Assembly: GCF_047948215.1 (NCBI RefSeq)
Contig: NC_134462.1
Coordinates: 116,308,437 to 116,372,436 of the forward strand
Reading direction: 5' to 3'
From: Lycorma delicatula
Lineage: Eukaryota > Arthropoda > Insecta > Hemiptera > Fulgoridae
DNA: 64,000 nucleotides
Shown here: positions 24,600 to 36,289 of the stretch, one piece after another
Layout: each line of letters opens with the position of its first letter
How positions within the stretch are numbered: position 1 is the stretch's first letter
Notes under the pieces: generated by a model
Told to the model about the DNA's origin: nothing
What the model saw: only the letters and a program-made list of their open reading frames with translations
Database searches by the model: none
Translations under genes and position numbers: made by a program

Positions 24600-24870
24600 G
24601 GCAAACAAACTCGATTCAACTGCTTTGTTTTATGACAAATAATATAGGGATATTATTCTCCGAGATTGTCTCTAAAGTGTAACAATAACATAATACATGT
24701 GATCTGTCATCGGTACACTACTGGACACAGAATAAAGCCCATAATATCACTAACAACTGACTGGCCCTGTGGCAAATGGAATATGATACGCAACTCTATG
24801 CGTTTACTTAATCTGTTCGCATGATACATAAGCAAATATTATTACACGTAATAAACCTGTTATAATACAC
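24600..24870. promoter_or_regulatory. Unique non-repetitive island, possible conserved non-coding element
   Basis: Text of moderate GC with no open frame and no homopolymers, unlike its flanks. Only the composition supports a regulatory role. Confidence 0.18.
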
Positions 24871-25499
24871 GTAGTTGTCTCTGTTCATTTTAAATCTGAA
24901 ATCGTAAACGAAAATGACAAGGTACTTGTCAGACAAGTAATAAAGTAAAAACTTTGCGATATATAATGTTCAAATTATATTTTAAGACAAAGTACTCGCA
25001 TTAAACAAGCTGAAAATGCGTATTATGATATAAACCTAACGTATGCAAAAAGGTATTAACAAAATTTTTGTTTTTCTATAACTAATGTACTGAATTATAG
25101 AATAAGAGGCATTGAATTATTATAGTATAGATTAATAAATTCAAATTTCTTGTAATCGGTAGCAAACACACAGGTACGTATGCCATTTTCTTGTTCGGTA
25201 CACTCTATATTTATTCATCAAAATGTCGCTTAATATTCTACCTGAGATAAAAATTATTTTATTTACTTGAAAATATAGTTATTAAAAAACACAAAAAAAC
25301 GCATCAATCCTTTTCCTAATAAAGTTAATGGTAATCAGTCAGCGCTAAAGTTATCGTGATGTGTGAATTTAAATAAAACATTTATACCGTTACTTGTCTG
25401 AAGAAAACGTTATTCTAGAAACCTAAACGATATGAGGTCCAGTTTAACGCAGTTACCTGAAGATAGTACGAATTTTGACTAAATAAACTAAAAAATATT

Positions 25500-25800
25500 T
25501 TGAGGAGAGAATAGGAAATACATTGCTGAATGTCATAGATAGATTTAAGTATCTGGGCTTCAGTCTTACCGCAAATGGGAGGGTAAAGAATAAGATAACC
25601 GGCCGTTTAGAGAAAACAGAGACGAAGAGATTTTGAATGAACAAAAAACGTTGGCAAGACTTAGTCAACACCCACACCCAGTAAACTAGAACGGGGACCG
25701 GGTATGAATGAACGAATAGGAAAATTATTTTACCCGGTAGACAATTCAGATATTTAAGCTTTGGGTGCAGCTCTCTGTGCCAAAACATAGATCAAAAATT
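25500..25800 (+). pseudogene. RTE/CR1-like reverse transcriptase scraps
   Basis: The plus-strand reading near 25525-25640 gives RFKYLGFSLTANGRVKNKI, the conserved 'FKYLG' post-palm block of LINE reverse transcriptases. It ends at a stop near 25639. A second FRYLSFG-like block follows near 25743-25770, as if the motif were duplicated or two elements abut. It is too short to place in a clade firmly, and it lies just upstream of a SINE. Confidence 0.55.
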
Positions 25801-25941
25801 ATTTAAACTATTCTCATAGATTCAAAAGCGTTAACAAAATATTAAATAAAAAAGGAGTGGATTGTGAGACAGAACGATCTTTCCACGGAGGAACCTCAGT
25901 GCGAAAAAAATAACAATTCACGTAGAAGATTGCTTCAATAC

Positions 25942-26230
25942 ATTATCTTCTTTTCATTTTTTCTGTTTAGCCTCCGGAACCACAGAAAGTTATTACGTCA
26001 GAGGATAAATGAAGATGTAAATGGAAGCAGTATCGTACAGTCTCAGGTCGACCACTCCTGAGACGCATTGTTAATTGAAACCCGACCACCGAAGAACACT
26101 TGCATCCACGACCTAGTATTCAAATCCGTATAACAGTAAGCGACTTTACTAGGATTTGAACGTTAGAACTCTCGACTTCGAAATCAGCTGATTGCGGTGA
26201 CGAGTTCACCACTACAACAAGCCGGTGGGT
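25942..26230 (-). mobile_element. SINE family A, copy 3
   Basis: On the minus strand the head starts ACCCACCGG at 26230. It is followed by the AATCAGCTGATT core, the B-box region (GTTCAAATCC-like), the GTTTCAATTAAC segment and the tail CCGGAGGCTAAACAG with an A-rich end. A short TTCAATAC repeat at 25934-25941 and 26231-26238 is a plausible target-site duplication. It is more diverged than copies 1 and 2. Confidence 0.88.
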
Positions 26231-26239
26231 TTCAATACC

Positions 26240-27845
26240 CTGTCTAGGTAGTACAAGCCGTCGTGGCTCTGGATTTTTTTTCATTGCCCATATTTAAAAC
26301 AGGAAGAGGTTTATGATATGGTACTACGGATAAAAAAATTTCTGTTGATCAGTTTAAATATATTACGCGATTAAGATTTTATTAATTTCAGAATTAAAAA
26401 AAACCTAAAAACATATTCAGGTTGAAAATACACTTAAATGATCGTACATTTCTGCGTCTGGAATTACATGACGTGTGAAACTATTTAATAGAACTATAGA
26501 CCGCTCGGCCAGACTCTCAACTGAGATTAGGTTATTTGTTTGTGACATACAGCATACATTAGCTATATCAGACAAGATTAGGCGAGACGATGGAACTGTC
26601 ACGAATAAAATTTAACTACTATAGCTATGCCTCGATCTCTAACTACATTTATAAATCAAATACATAAATCATTTTATAAGTAAGTATACACAGTTAAGTT
26701 CAAAGGCAATAAACTCAATTTTTCCAAAGCTATATTAATCAATATTCATACTTTTCTAGGTGTAATCATTTTCTTAAGTAGGGATTACCCCTACGTCAAT
26801 AAAAATATTATTTCTGCGTAAGTAATATTACGCAATAACTTATTTACGCGTTTTTTTTAAACTTATTTCTGGCTAAATATATAAGATAATTTATGGGAAT
26901 CAGTAAAAATGTCACCAAAGAATTTTTAATAAATTTAATCTATAAAAAAACAGAAAAATAAATACGATTTTTTATATACTGATGTATGTATGTACGTCTG
27001 CTTTTCCATAAATATATTCAGACTGGATAAATCGATTTTGCCCAAACTTGGACACTAGGAATTATCTATAGATAGGGAATTTGTCGTGTTAAAATTTTCG
27101 GAAAATTTTCCTACGGAGTGCATGATATTGTATATTTTTAATTTTTAATTTCTAATTTGTATTTTGTGTTTAACAAAAAACTTCTTTAGCAAAAAATTTG
27201 GCGTTAAGTTACTGGATAAAACTTTACCCAAAAATTGTAAAATTTTTATCCCATTGCAAGTATGTAATTTCAACATTATTTTGTACAGTATCTCAGTAAT
27301 ACGTTTAAAATAAACTATTTGTTTATTTTAAATTTAGTAGTTTGTTAAAGTAGATTTGTTAATATATTTATTTTAAATAATACTTTAATTAAAAACCAAT
27401 GCAAGGGAAAGTCTTGAAATCGTTCGCAAAACTAGTTTTTGAATACCTCAGTTTCTCAGTGCCGGGAAAGTATAGCAGCTCAGTTGCCAGCTTTTAGAAT
27501 ATTTTTGAAATAAATAATAAATACGAACTAAAAATATGACTTCAAATTAAGTTGATTCAAAGACCAACATCTCACGAACAATGGTACAGTGTACCAATGT
27601 TTAAAAAAAAATTAAAATTTTATTAAGAACGAGTATTTCTTGAGAATGAGATAAAAAAAATTAGAATAAAAATTTTTTGACTTGCATGTGTTAAATAATT
27701 TTATTTAAATTTTAACTGGAGCTTCTTAATTCCTACGGTTTACTTATGAGCGCTTTCATTGCGATCGCTACTTCATCAAATGTACATATAAAGATTGTTA
27801 TAAAACAAATAAAATTACATTTTAAAATTATTCATCTATTTCATA
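26240..27845. other. AT-rich stretch, nothing firmly recognised
   Basis: Around 26985-27080 there is TATGTATGTACGTCTG followed by text of the kind seen in old transposon ends, but there is no second copy in this window. Confidence 0.45.
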
Positions 27846-27849
27846 AAAT

Positions 27850-28412
27850 AAAAACAATTCTTTGGGCACGAAGAAAGGCGGAGGTAGATTTCACCAATGC
27901 TAAGTAGAGGATAAAAAAGATTTCCGCCTTAAAGTTAAGAAAAACTACAAATTTACTCAATACGACAACGGTTGCATGTGAAAAAAGTTTCACATGTTTA
28001 CCGTTCGACAAGCCCTTCTTACAATTGTTTCCACTCATTGGCCTTTATCTAAAGAATAGTAGGAAATTTAAACGAATGCAATATTTTACTTAATAAGAAA
28101 GTTATAGCGATATCTTTTTTTTTTGTTTTGGACATCCCTTGCCTTAACGGTTGTTCATATCAAAAATTGTTTCAGACAAAATTTTTAGGTAATTTTTAGA
28201 GGACTAACGACCAATTTAAACCGATTCGATACTGTGTTTATTAAGGGAGGCTTTTCGTCTTCAAAACCCCATTTTTTCCATCCCTGGACCAATGACTGGC
28301 TAAAAAAAAAAACCTTTACTTAGAGAAGTTTTAGGCCCTTATCCAAAGAATACTAGGAACTTTAAACGAATTCGATATTTTAGGTAATAAGAAAGTAATA
28401 GCAATATTTTAT
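27850..28412 (+). repeat. Repeat family C, copy 1 (with internal tandem duplication)
   Basis: Aligns with 41010-41480. Shared landmarks are CGGAGGTAGATTTCAC, the hairpin ATGTGAAAAAAGTTTCACAT (27978-27997), CGACAAGCCCT, AACTTTAAACGAA and TTTTTAGGTAAT. A ~75 bp block beginning GGCC(T/C)TTATC occurs twice, at 28039-28113 and 28333-28408. The copy therefore contains about 1.3 units of a ~295 bp tandem arrangement. The class is unknown. Confidence 0.82.
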
Positions 28413-28850
28413 TTTTCGAAAAAGCCCCTCCCCATTTCCATCCTGATGGTCCGATTTTGCCCATTAGCAAACTCGAACAAGACTTTCCGTCGTTATATTT
28501 TATATATCAATATAATATACCAAAGTGATTGGCGCAAAATTACGGCAGTTATCGTATCCACAAGAAAGTGAAATATGTATATATAAACTTTTGGACTGAC
28601 GGTAGTTTTGGGGTCTGGGGGATGAGAAACGCGAATATATGTCAAAATTTTCCGGAAGTCGAATCACAGTATCCATTACAATAGGTAACTTTCGTATGAA
28701 GTCTAGCTAATAGTGATTATTTCGTCGGCGCTCCAGGCGCTTACTCAACATTAATATTACACTAAAATATTTTTTATTAATAATTTTATTGCTTCAACTC
28801 TGAAAATGAAGGATAAAATTAAATCCGAATAAAACAAGTCATATTACGTT
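28412..28850. other. Possible extension of family C or another old repeat
   Basis: The stretch has CCATCCTGATGGTCCGATTT near 28437 and GGTAGTTTTGGGGTCTGGG near 28601, which reads like diverged transposon text. I found no partner in the window, so it cannot be assigned. Confidence 0.3.
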
Positions 28851-28854
28851 TGCA

Positions 28855-29365
28855 TCGAGGAGGAGGTTAAAGTACAGAAGTCCACCTGGACGGCGTCGTC
28901 ATCCCGCACTCTGAACGGGTTCGGTACCTTGGATTCCACCTTGATCGTCGTTTAACGTAAAGGTATCACCAGGAAAGAGAAAAGGAAGCAACTTAACATC
29001 AAGTGTAACAATAGCCTTTATTGTCCAATAAACGTTTGATAAACAAGGTGATTTTACAACCGGTTTGAACGTATGGTATACAGCTGCGAGGCACAACGAG
29101 CAAAAGGTTACTTCTGCTCGTTGTGCAAGCTTAACCAATGTTTTTAGAAAAATCTGGCAAAATCCATTGCAGAGGCATCGTTCGTTCGGAATGAGGAAAT
29201 TCACGACTTGGATTTTCTTATATTTGTGACATCAAACGGTTCGGTTTATATTACAGACAGCGATTAAAGTAATGTGATCTTTCTAGCAGTTACTCTCCTT
29301 GACAATAGTGAAGATGTCCAGCGACTGAAACGCCAACACGTGCTAGACTTATGATATCTGTGTGG
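28855..29365 (+). pseudogene. Jockey-like LINE ORF2 C-terminal fragment
   Basis: The plus-strand reading gives HSERVRYLGFHLDRRLT, then a stop where tryptophan is usual, then KRKQL. It continues with WTYGIQLRGT near 29070-29100 and LDNSEDVQRLKRQHVLDL near 29300-29350. These blocks are typical of the region after the RT palm in Jockey-clade ORF2. The catalytic part is absent through 5' truncation, and several stops and frameshifts are present. The segment after 29365 is probably its 3' UTR. Confidence 0.85.
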
Positions 29366-30865
29366 CATTTGAACGGGTTCGGTATCAGACATGTGATAAA
29401 CGTCTTTACTATATCTCAGGGACGAGCCTAGCGTCTTTCTTTTTCCGTGAACTTGTTATGCTACATTTGTTTTACAGTACCAATTGTTTAATATTTTTTG
29501 TGGATTGGTTATCGGTTTGTTTTTTCACTAGTCTACTGTGATCTCTTGAATCTTTATGATCCCAATTAATGCGTACGTATTTATTTATATAGACTTTTTT
29601 ATGTATATATTTATAAGTATTTTTATTTATATATGTACACTTTGTCGAGAGTTTTTGCTGGAAATCTCTCGTCACGTGTTTTTTGCAATGCAATTTATTT
29701 ACGCTTCCTTAATCGGAATTATAGATACACGATTTGTGTCACAAAAATTGTGTTTTATATTATTGAAAAATTCAATTTTTAGAAATAATTAAAAAAATAT
29801 TTTATTTTCTTCAGATACAAATTCTTAAGAAAATTAGTTTTGTTGTTTATATCACTGTAAAGTAACGGTTAAAAATGAACACTTTATTTTCAAAAATCCG
29901 AATTTTTTTGGTTTTTTCTTTTTTTCATATGCTGTATATTATATGGCATATTGCAGCGGTTATAATTAGATATAAGATACAAATCGTTTTTAAAATGATA
30001 GAAATCATTATAATCAAATACTAATTATAGAACTATCATCAAGAATAATAAGTTGCAATGCTAGGTTTATTAAGACAAATGCAAAGTGAAATAAATCATT
30101 TCTTCATTCGTTTTTATTAAGCCAAATACAGTTTGTAACTAATAAAATAGTTCATGTTTTATTAAATGAAAATGTTAACTCAAACGATATGCAGATGATT
30201 TTTAGCTCTACAAAGCGATTATTTACTACAAAGACTACATATTTTGTGAATGTTCTTACTCTACCAAAAAATAATATTACTTGAGTGGTGAAGCTTGTAA
30301 TTCAAGTGCTTTATTCATCTGAAATGAAAACAACAAAAATCGATGTAAGGCAACAAATTATTGCTTTCAATTCAGGAAAAATACAATATATATATATAAT
30401 TGCCACTTAATGCTGGGAATTCAAAATAAATGAATGAGATTTTTAAAATAATTTAAAAAACACATTTTTAATTTACGTATGAATTTTTTTAATAAATTAT
30501 AAAAATCAAATAATAAACAATCGTCTTTAAAATACTGGTAATAATATGTATTTTTCTTTAAGTAAAAATCTGTACATTTCAGAATTTGTTAGACAGAATT
30601 TAAGTTCAATTTAGAACAATTTTTTTTTTTAAGAGCTAATCTTTATTAAAAAATAAATATAACCTACAGTAAAAAATCTATAGCTTTTAAGAAAAAAATG
30701 ATAAATATCAGTCCATCTGAATCCTTCGATAGGTCTGTATAATTTATTTAATGAGTAAATCATTTTTGTAGACTAACTTACCAAAACGATGAATTTCTCT
30801 TGTAAATGTCCTAAAATACTAACCTAATACAATTTTACGTTAATGATTTCAACGAAAATAAATCC
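29366..30865. other. AT-rich stretch, nothing recognised
   Basis: Only chance-length frames (73-78 codons near 29472-29792) and simple AT runs. Confidence 0.5.
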
Positions 30866-31090
30866 AATCCTAGTAAAGATTAGTTGCTATTATACGGAAT
30901 TAAATAGTAGAAACTGGATGCTGGAAAACTTTGGTGGTTCAGGTTCAGTTAACCACAAGTCTCGGGAATGGTTGCTTTGTAAAAGACTATACCTCATGTA
31001 AAAATCGTATCTTTCATCTTCATATCATTGAGTCATGGAGGGTTACTTATTCACCGGTTGCGACGTACGCATTAGGAAAAAATAAAAACA
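30866..31090 (+). mobile_element. SINE family A, copy 4 (head missing, variant tail)
   Basis: Begins inside the family body (AATCCTAGTAAAG). It keeps ACTTTGGTGGTTCAGG, GTTAACCACAAGTCTCGGGA and AAGACTATACCTCATG, then diverges from copies 1-3 into a different 3' part with an A-rich end. It is an older or distinct subfamily lacking the promoter boxes. Confidence 0.72.
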
Positions 31091-31094
31091 AAAA

Positions 31095-33080
31095 TCGTGT
31101 TTATAAGTTGACAATCGTAATAGTAAATAACAAAAATGTAATTAGCTCACCTTTAAACCGCAGATAATGAAAATAAAATTACTTACGGATAATTTATAAA
31201 TTTACAAACCTTAATTATACGTAATGAAGATTACAAAATAATTAATAAACGCTACTAATTTTTGAACATTTATCTAAACAATAATTTCAACAAAGAAAAA
31301 TAAATAAAAAAGCTGGAAATTATCGACTAACTGACAAATACGAAAGACAAGATAGATCAAAATTATTTTATTACCATTAAAATGATACAATGTAAACTTA
31401 AAACGGTTTACTTTCTCGCTGTTTCTTTTCAAGTAAAAAACACTGGTTTAGTCAACCTAAGAAACTATAGAGATCAAGAAAAAAAATATATTTCAAGATG
31501 AAAGAGAGAAAGCAAACTAGACAAAAAAAAAATAAAGAAAAGTAAAAAAAGAAATAAAAATAAAAAGAGATAGAACACTACATAACCCTTATATCGTATG
31601 AAGAAGAAAAAACTTTTTCCTGCTTTTTCCGAATTTTCACAGACGAACAAAATTTCTTTCGTTCGCTAACAGGGATGAAGGTCTAAAGGTGAAAGACTCA
31701 TCTTCGTCTTAAAATAACTTTTTTTTGTTGATCGCTTTTATCTTTTCCTTTTTTCTGTCTAATGTAACAAATAAAATAAAAGGTTTTTTTTATTTAAAAA
31801 AAAAAATAAATAATATAAAAAACAATTTATCATTTAATACTGAAATGTAGAATTAACAGATTATATACGTACAGAAATAAAATTATTAGATTTTTAAATA
31901 CGAATAAGATATTCCATTAAAATAAACACACGTAAAAACCTAATCAAAAAGGTTTTTGAATTAGAAAACATCATATAAGCGATTTATATGTGAATGTAAC
32001 GATCCAATTAGTACATTACATACTCTCGTTCAAAATTAGTTCGATAAAACTTTTTGTTTAGTATTCTGGTGTTTTTGTCGGAAAATACTGTGGGACTACT
32101 GCAGAGTCAGCGGCGGTATCAGAGCTCGATAAATCACAGATTAAAATACAGGATTGCGTGAATAAAACATTTCCGACTACAATCAAAATCCGTAAAAGCA
32201 AATAACTAATAAATTGCTATTACGCTAGCTAATAACTGAAAATCACATAAATTTACCTAAGTAAACTTCAGTAATGCGAAAAAATTTATTTCCAAATACC
32301 AACGGATTTTATAAATAAAAAAAAAAGAAGCTATTAATTTATTATACTATGTAATTGTTTACAACCGTACCGATTTGGAAAGGACGGTCGTTCTTAATGT
32401 AGCACGTTCAGCAGTGGATATGTAACGTGCATAATTTATTTATCGGTACAAACATGTCTAATAATTTATGTGTCTAACTACACAAAAACTACAACCGAGT
32501 TGCTAATGTGAATTTACGGACAAAAAGGGTAAATCATGGTTTTTTTTTTTTAAGTAACTTGCGTCTAGCTTTTATTCGCATACTGTTCACTTAATAAAAA
32601 TTATTTTTTCTGTGAAGTTTTAAAAATGGATCTTTATAATATTTTATGTTTAATTCTTCTTTTTTTTTAAATTACGAGGACTTAAATTTTTAATCCATTA
32701 AAAATATCTTTGTCGACTCAAAGATATTCCGGTGTAGACTTTGTAATTAAATATTCATTACGCAACCGTTACGAGATTGTATTTGGCAATTGATAAAGTA
32801 TGTTAATTTGAATATTTTACGTAGTTTGTCCATTACGTCTTCTTAGATCATCTTATTTAAATAAAATATAAAAATTAATATGAATTTTAAGGGTGACTAG
32901 TAGCAGTAAGTTGTTAAAAAAATAAATTTATTTTTTACGTATATAACTACCGGTCTTAGAACCTTACTCTTAGCGATGTTTATAATTTCACAGAAAGAGA
33001 AACGACGTAATTTTTTACAAACAAAGTAAAATTACATTCATCAGGATCTATTTATATAATTTTTACCTATCGACTGGTAG
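31095..33080. other. AT-rich stretch with a purine-rich block
   Basis: 31490-31570 is strongly purine-rich (AAAGAGAGAAAG and similar). There is no recognisable coding content. Confidence 0.5.
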
Positions 33081-33086
33081 AGCTCT

Positions 33087-33145
33087 GCCGGCATCCGTGG
33101 CTGAATGGTAGTATCTGCCTTTCGTCCGGAAGGGTTCAGGTTGAA
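33087..33145 (+). mobile_element. SINE family B, head fragment (copy 4)
   Basis: GCCGGCATCCGTGGCTGAAT, then CTGCCTTTCGTCCGGA, then GGTTCAGG corresponds to the tRNA-like head of copy 2. The sequence stops matching just after the degraded B box. Confidence 0.7.
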
Positions 33146-33294
33146 AACAAATATTTGGAAGACAAAAGAAAAACGGTGTACCAAAATTAACACAGGGCTT
33201 AAATTTACAAAATGAACCTTTATTAATACACGAATTGGTAAAGTTGTGACACATTTAAAAAGTAATACTCCGACTAAATAAATAACAAAAAAAA

Positions 33295-33725
33295 GTAACT
33301 GGCAAATGTCCTCCACGTCTCATACGATATTCGCACAATATTTTAACAAAAATTTTCATACACATGAGGCTCAACGGTTGCGATAACAAGTAGGATTTCT
33401 TCTTTAAGTTCAGAAATAATTGTTATGCGTTTGCTGTAAATCTTGGACTTTATATATCCCGAGAGTTAAAAGTCACACGGTGTAAGATCGCATGATCTTG
33501 GTGGCCAATTGTGATCACCGTTTCGCGAATCAGCCGCCTATGAAATTTCTGCTGTAATAACTGTTATGCGCGCCGCATAACACGTGGCGCCATCCTGATT
33601 GAAGAACATTTCATCAACATCAAAGCCAAAGACTTTGGTTTCCAACTAAGGCCACAAATACATTATCAACTCGCGATAACGTACACAATTGACAGTTTTA
33701 GCACAACATTCTCCGTAGTAATGTT
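33295..33725 (-). pseudogene. mariner-like (IS630/Tc1-mariner) transposase, C-terminal remnant
   Basis: The minus strand reads a short piece near 33700-33660, then QDGATCYAAR (near 33597-33570). This carries the second catalytic Asp context. Then NWPPRSCDLTPCDF (near 33510-33470) carries the third-Asp context, followed by GYIKSKIYSKR and a C-terminal tail ending near 33300. In an intact element the enzyme would cut and rejoin at TA sites using a DDD/DDE triad. Here the N-terminal DNA-binding part and the first Asp are not visible. Stops are present (for example before ADSRNGD and within CDF-LSGY). Confidence 0.85.
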
Positions 33726-33759
33726 TTCGCGGTAGTTATGCGCTCATAGAGAGACACTT

Positions 33760-33764
33760 TAGTT

Positions 33765-33795
<31 letters not shown>

Positions 33796-33801
33796 TATAT
33801 T
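33760..33801. repeat. A-run plus (AT)n microsatellite
   Basis: A run of A (33766-33779) passes directly into about 11 AT units. Confidence 0.95.
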
Positions 33802-33948
33802 TATATGAGTACACTTGTTGATGAATAAAGCTTTAACACAGTAAAAAAATGAAACATGTAGATACGGATCATATTTACAGCACCCTACTTTAAATAAAAA
33901 TAATTCTTTAGTATGGTTTAGTTAAATAATTACAGCTTGTGGTATATT

Positions 33949-34102
33949 GCCGGTCTCCGTGGCGCTAATGGTAGGGGTCTCGGCCTTTCATCCGGATGTC
34001 CGGGTTCGAATCCCGGTAAGTGATGACATTTTTCACACGCGTCACAAATCATTCATCTCATCCTTTGAAGCAATACCTAACGGTGGTCCCGGAGGAAAAA
34101 AA
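33949..34102 (+). mobile_element. SINE family B, copy 2 (best preserved)
   Basis: The A box TGGCGCTAATGG is at 33960-33971 and the perfect B box GGTTCGAATCC at 34003-34013. Next come GACATTTTTCACACGCG and the tail CATCCTTTGAAGCAATACCT ... CGGTGGTCCCGGAGG, ending in an A run. The 119-codon frame that crosses it is incidental. No clear target-site duplication could be found by eye. Confidence 0.93.
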
Positions 34103-34104
34103 TT

Positions 34105-35475
34105 GAATTATATTAAACACTCCGTATTTATTATACATTATATTTCTAATTTTTTAATAGATTATACTGCCGTAAATCGATTAAAAATTAATATAAGAAT
34201 TTATCAAAAATACTATTTTAATATGAAAATACAGTCTTTCTTATCCATCAATTTCCATGTGGGAGATAATATGAATAACATTACTTCAATTCTATTTTAT
34301 ATATAAGACGCCTACAATATATATAACATTACTTTAACGTGAAATGAGGATAAATTTGCTGCTTGAATTGAATAAGTCACCGCCAACCTACGCAACGTAT
34401 TCCATATAAATTAAATTATTCTACGAGTGAATTAATAACCGTTATTAGATTCAAAAGCATTCGCACACACACACAGATATTCCCATAAAGAAGTTAAATT
34501 ACAGTTACGATTAAAATATTTAACTGTATACGTTATATTAACAGGAAATAGAAAATTATTGATAAACAACTAATTAAAAAATCGTTAGATAAGGAAATTA
34601 TTCAATAATTATAAAAAAATATGCAAGTGAAAAACCAGTAAGCATAAAACTATACCCCTTTGTGACTAAAGTTAACCTAATACAATCAAAAACTTCATTA
34701 AATAATATTTTCAGTTGATCTTATTAAGTATAAAATTAATTTAATAAAATCCTGTTGAAATTTCTCATTTAAGAATTCTTTACCTGATCTTAAAGGCTTA
34801 TAATTTGTAAAAAATTACGAAGATATCGTAATAAACAAAAATTAAACTATTTGTTTTGTTTTATACTATTACAGACTCGTTTAAACGCGTCATTTAGATT
34901 TTTTCCTTTTTTTTTTTTAAATGCAAGAAAACACTGGTTTATACCAATTTTCTGACCTATTTACTATTGACAATACAAGTCTGTAAAATAATTTTGTAAA
35001 ATTATGTATAATTTTATATTAAAAAATTGTTAATCACTTTTACAAAATTAAATTAAGTTTTCAGATCATTCTGTAATATTTAGCGATAATGAGACAATAA
35101 AAATACACTTCCATTTAAGTTATTTTATTGAAAATATTTCTTAACTGTAGTGAATCACTTTACAGGAGAGATTCATAATTTTTGAAAAATCTTTAATGAA
35201 AGTAGTAGTTTATTTTTAAAAATCGTTTACTTACTTAATCACTTAATGAAAGTAAAACATACTCATTAAAAAAAAATAAAAAAATCAAATCCTACATCAA
35301 TTAATTAACACAAATAAAGAATGGAGTTTTACATTCACCCTCCTTACAATTAACGGATCATCAAAGTTAAATTTTTCATATTACAAAAAAAAAAAATGGT
35401 TTTGTAAATCAAAATGAAATAATTTCTTTAAAAAATTCATTATTTTTTATAAATAACAGTTAATTTCTATAAAAA
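34105..35475. other. AT-rich stretch, nothing recognised
   Basis: Long A/T runs. No repeats are shared within the window. Confidence 0.5.
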
Positions 35476-35478
35476 AAC

Positions 35479-36288
35479 CTGACAACACAGTCGTAGGACT
35501 GTTCGCCACGCGGTTTTTTTTATGATGCAAGGCTTATACACACAACTTCATTTAAATTAATTATCGTCTTAATTAAATATAATATTTTTTATTAATAAAA
35601 TTGAACGACTGTTAGGTAAAGCACGTGCGCACACTTATTTCGTTCGCGCGGGTTTGGCGGTACTAGCGGCCACTTTAAATACATTTTTACATTATTATAA
35701 TTATTCATTTATTTAATTATACCGCTCACCTCTGACGTTGCAACACAGAAGGTGCCGGAGACTAAATAGAAAAATAAAGACGTCTACAAGCAGCTGTACG
35801 TTTGTGCTACACTAGCGCTCCTTGTGGTGAGAGGGGGGTACTAATGACATACTGTACCCACTTAGCCGCTAGTTTATTTAGAGCATTTCTTGGAGAGCGG
35901 TTGCGATTTTGTATTAATTTTTTTTTTTTCAAATATTATTGGTTTTTAATTGTTAATAAATGTACCTAAGAAAAACAAAACCTTAATCAGGCGAAATCTC
36001 GAGATACTGAAGGTGATCTTGCTGTACAGCCTCACTCCTTAAGTTGAAAACTTAATAGCATCAATGGCCCAAATGTAACCCGATCAAGTTTGGTCAAATC
36101 AGTCAAACAGTTCTGGAGATATAAGGTGATTTAGAGTCTAACACCCCGAACACATACGTACATACAATGATACGGAAAATTTCGATCGGTTTTTTTGGTA
36201 TCTTGGATTTCTTAGTTGTGTAATTGGGCTCGTTACCGTACTTCACCTTCTATATCTATAACACCTGCTATAGCAAACGCTAAAGTAA
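35479..36288 (+). repeat. Repeat family A, copy 3
   Basis: Aligns end to end with 7322-8089: start CTGACAACACAGTCGTAGGA, end CGCTAAAGTAA. Near 35752-35782 it carries a short insertion absent from copy 2 (GTGCCGGAGACTAAATAG then an A-rich run). That insertion looks like the extreme 3' tail of a family A SINE. Confidence 0.85.
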
Positions 36289-36289
36289 A

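Noticed and set aside
33041..33316. 91-codon minus-strand frame as a membrane protein
   Set aside because: It spans a SINE-B fragment and the decayed end of a transposase. Its hydrophobicity reflects AT-rich codons.
34003..34013. Perfect tRNA-type B box suggesting a tRNA gene (also at 18486-18496)
   Set aside because: The A and B boxes belong to SINE-B. There is no acceptor stem, and the same head recurs with a common SINE tail.
33947..34306. 119-codon plus-strand frame
   Set aside because: It begins in the SINE-B head and runs through its A run into AT-rich DNA, so it is a chance frame over a repeat.
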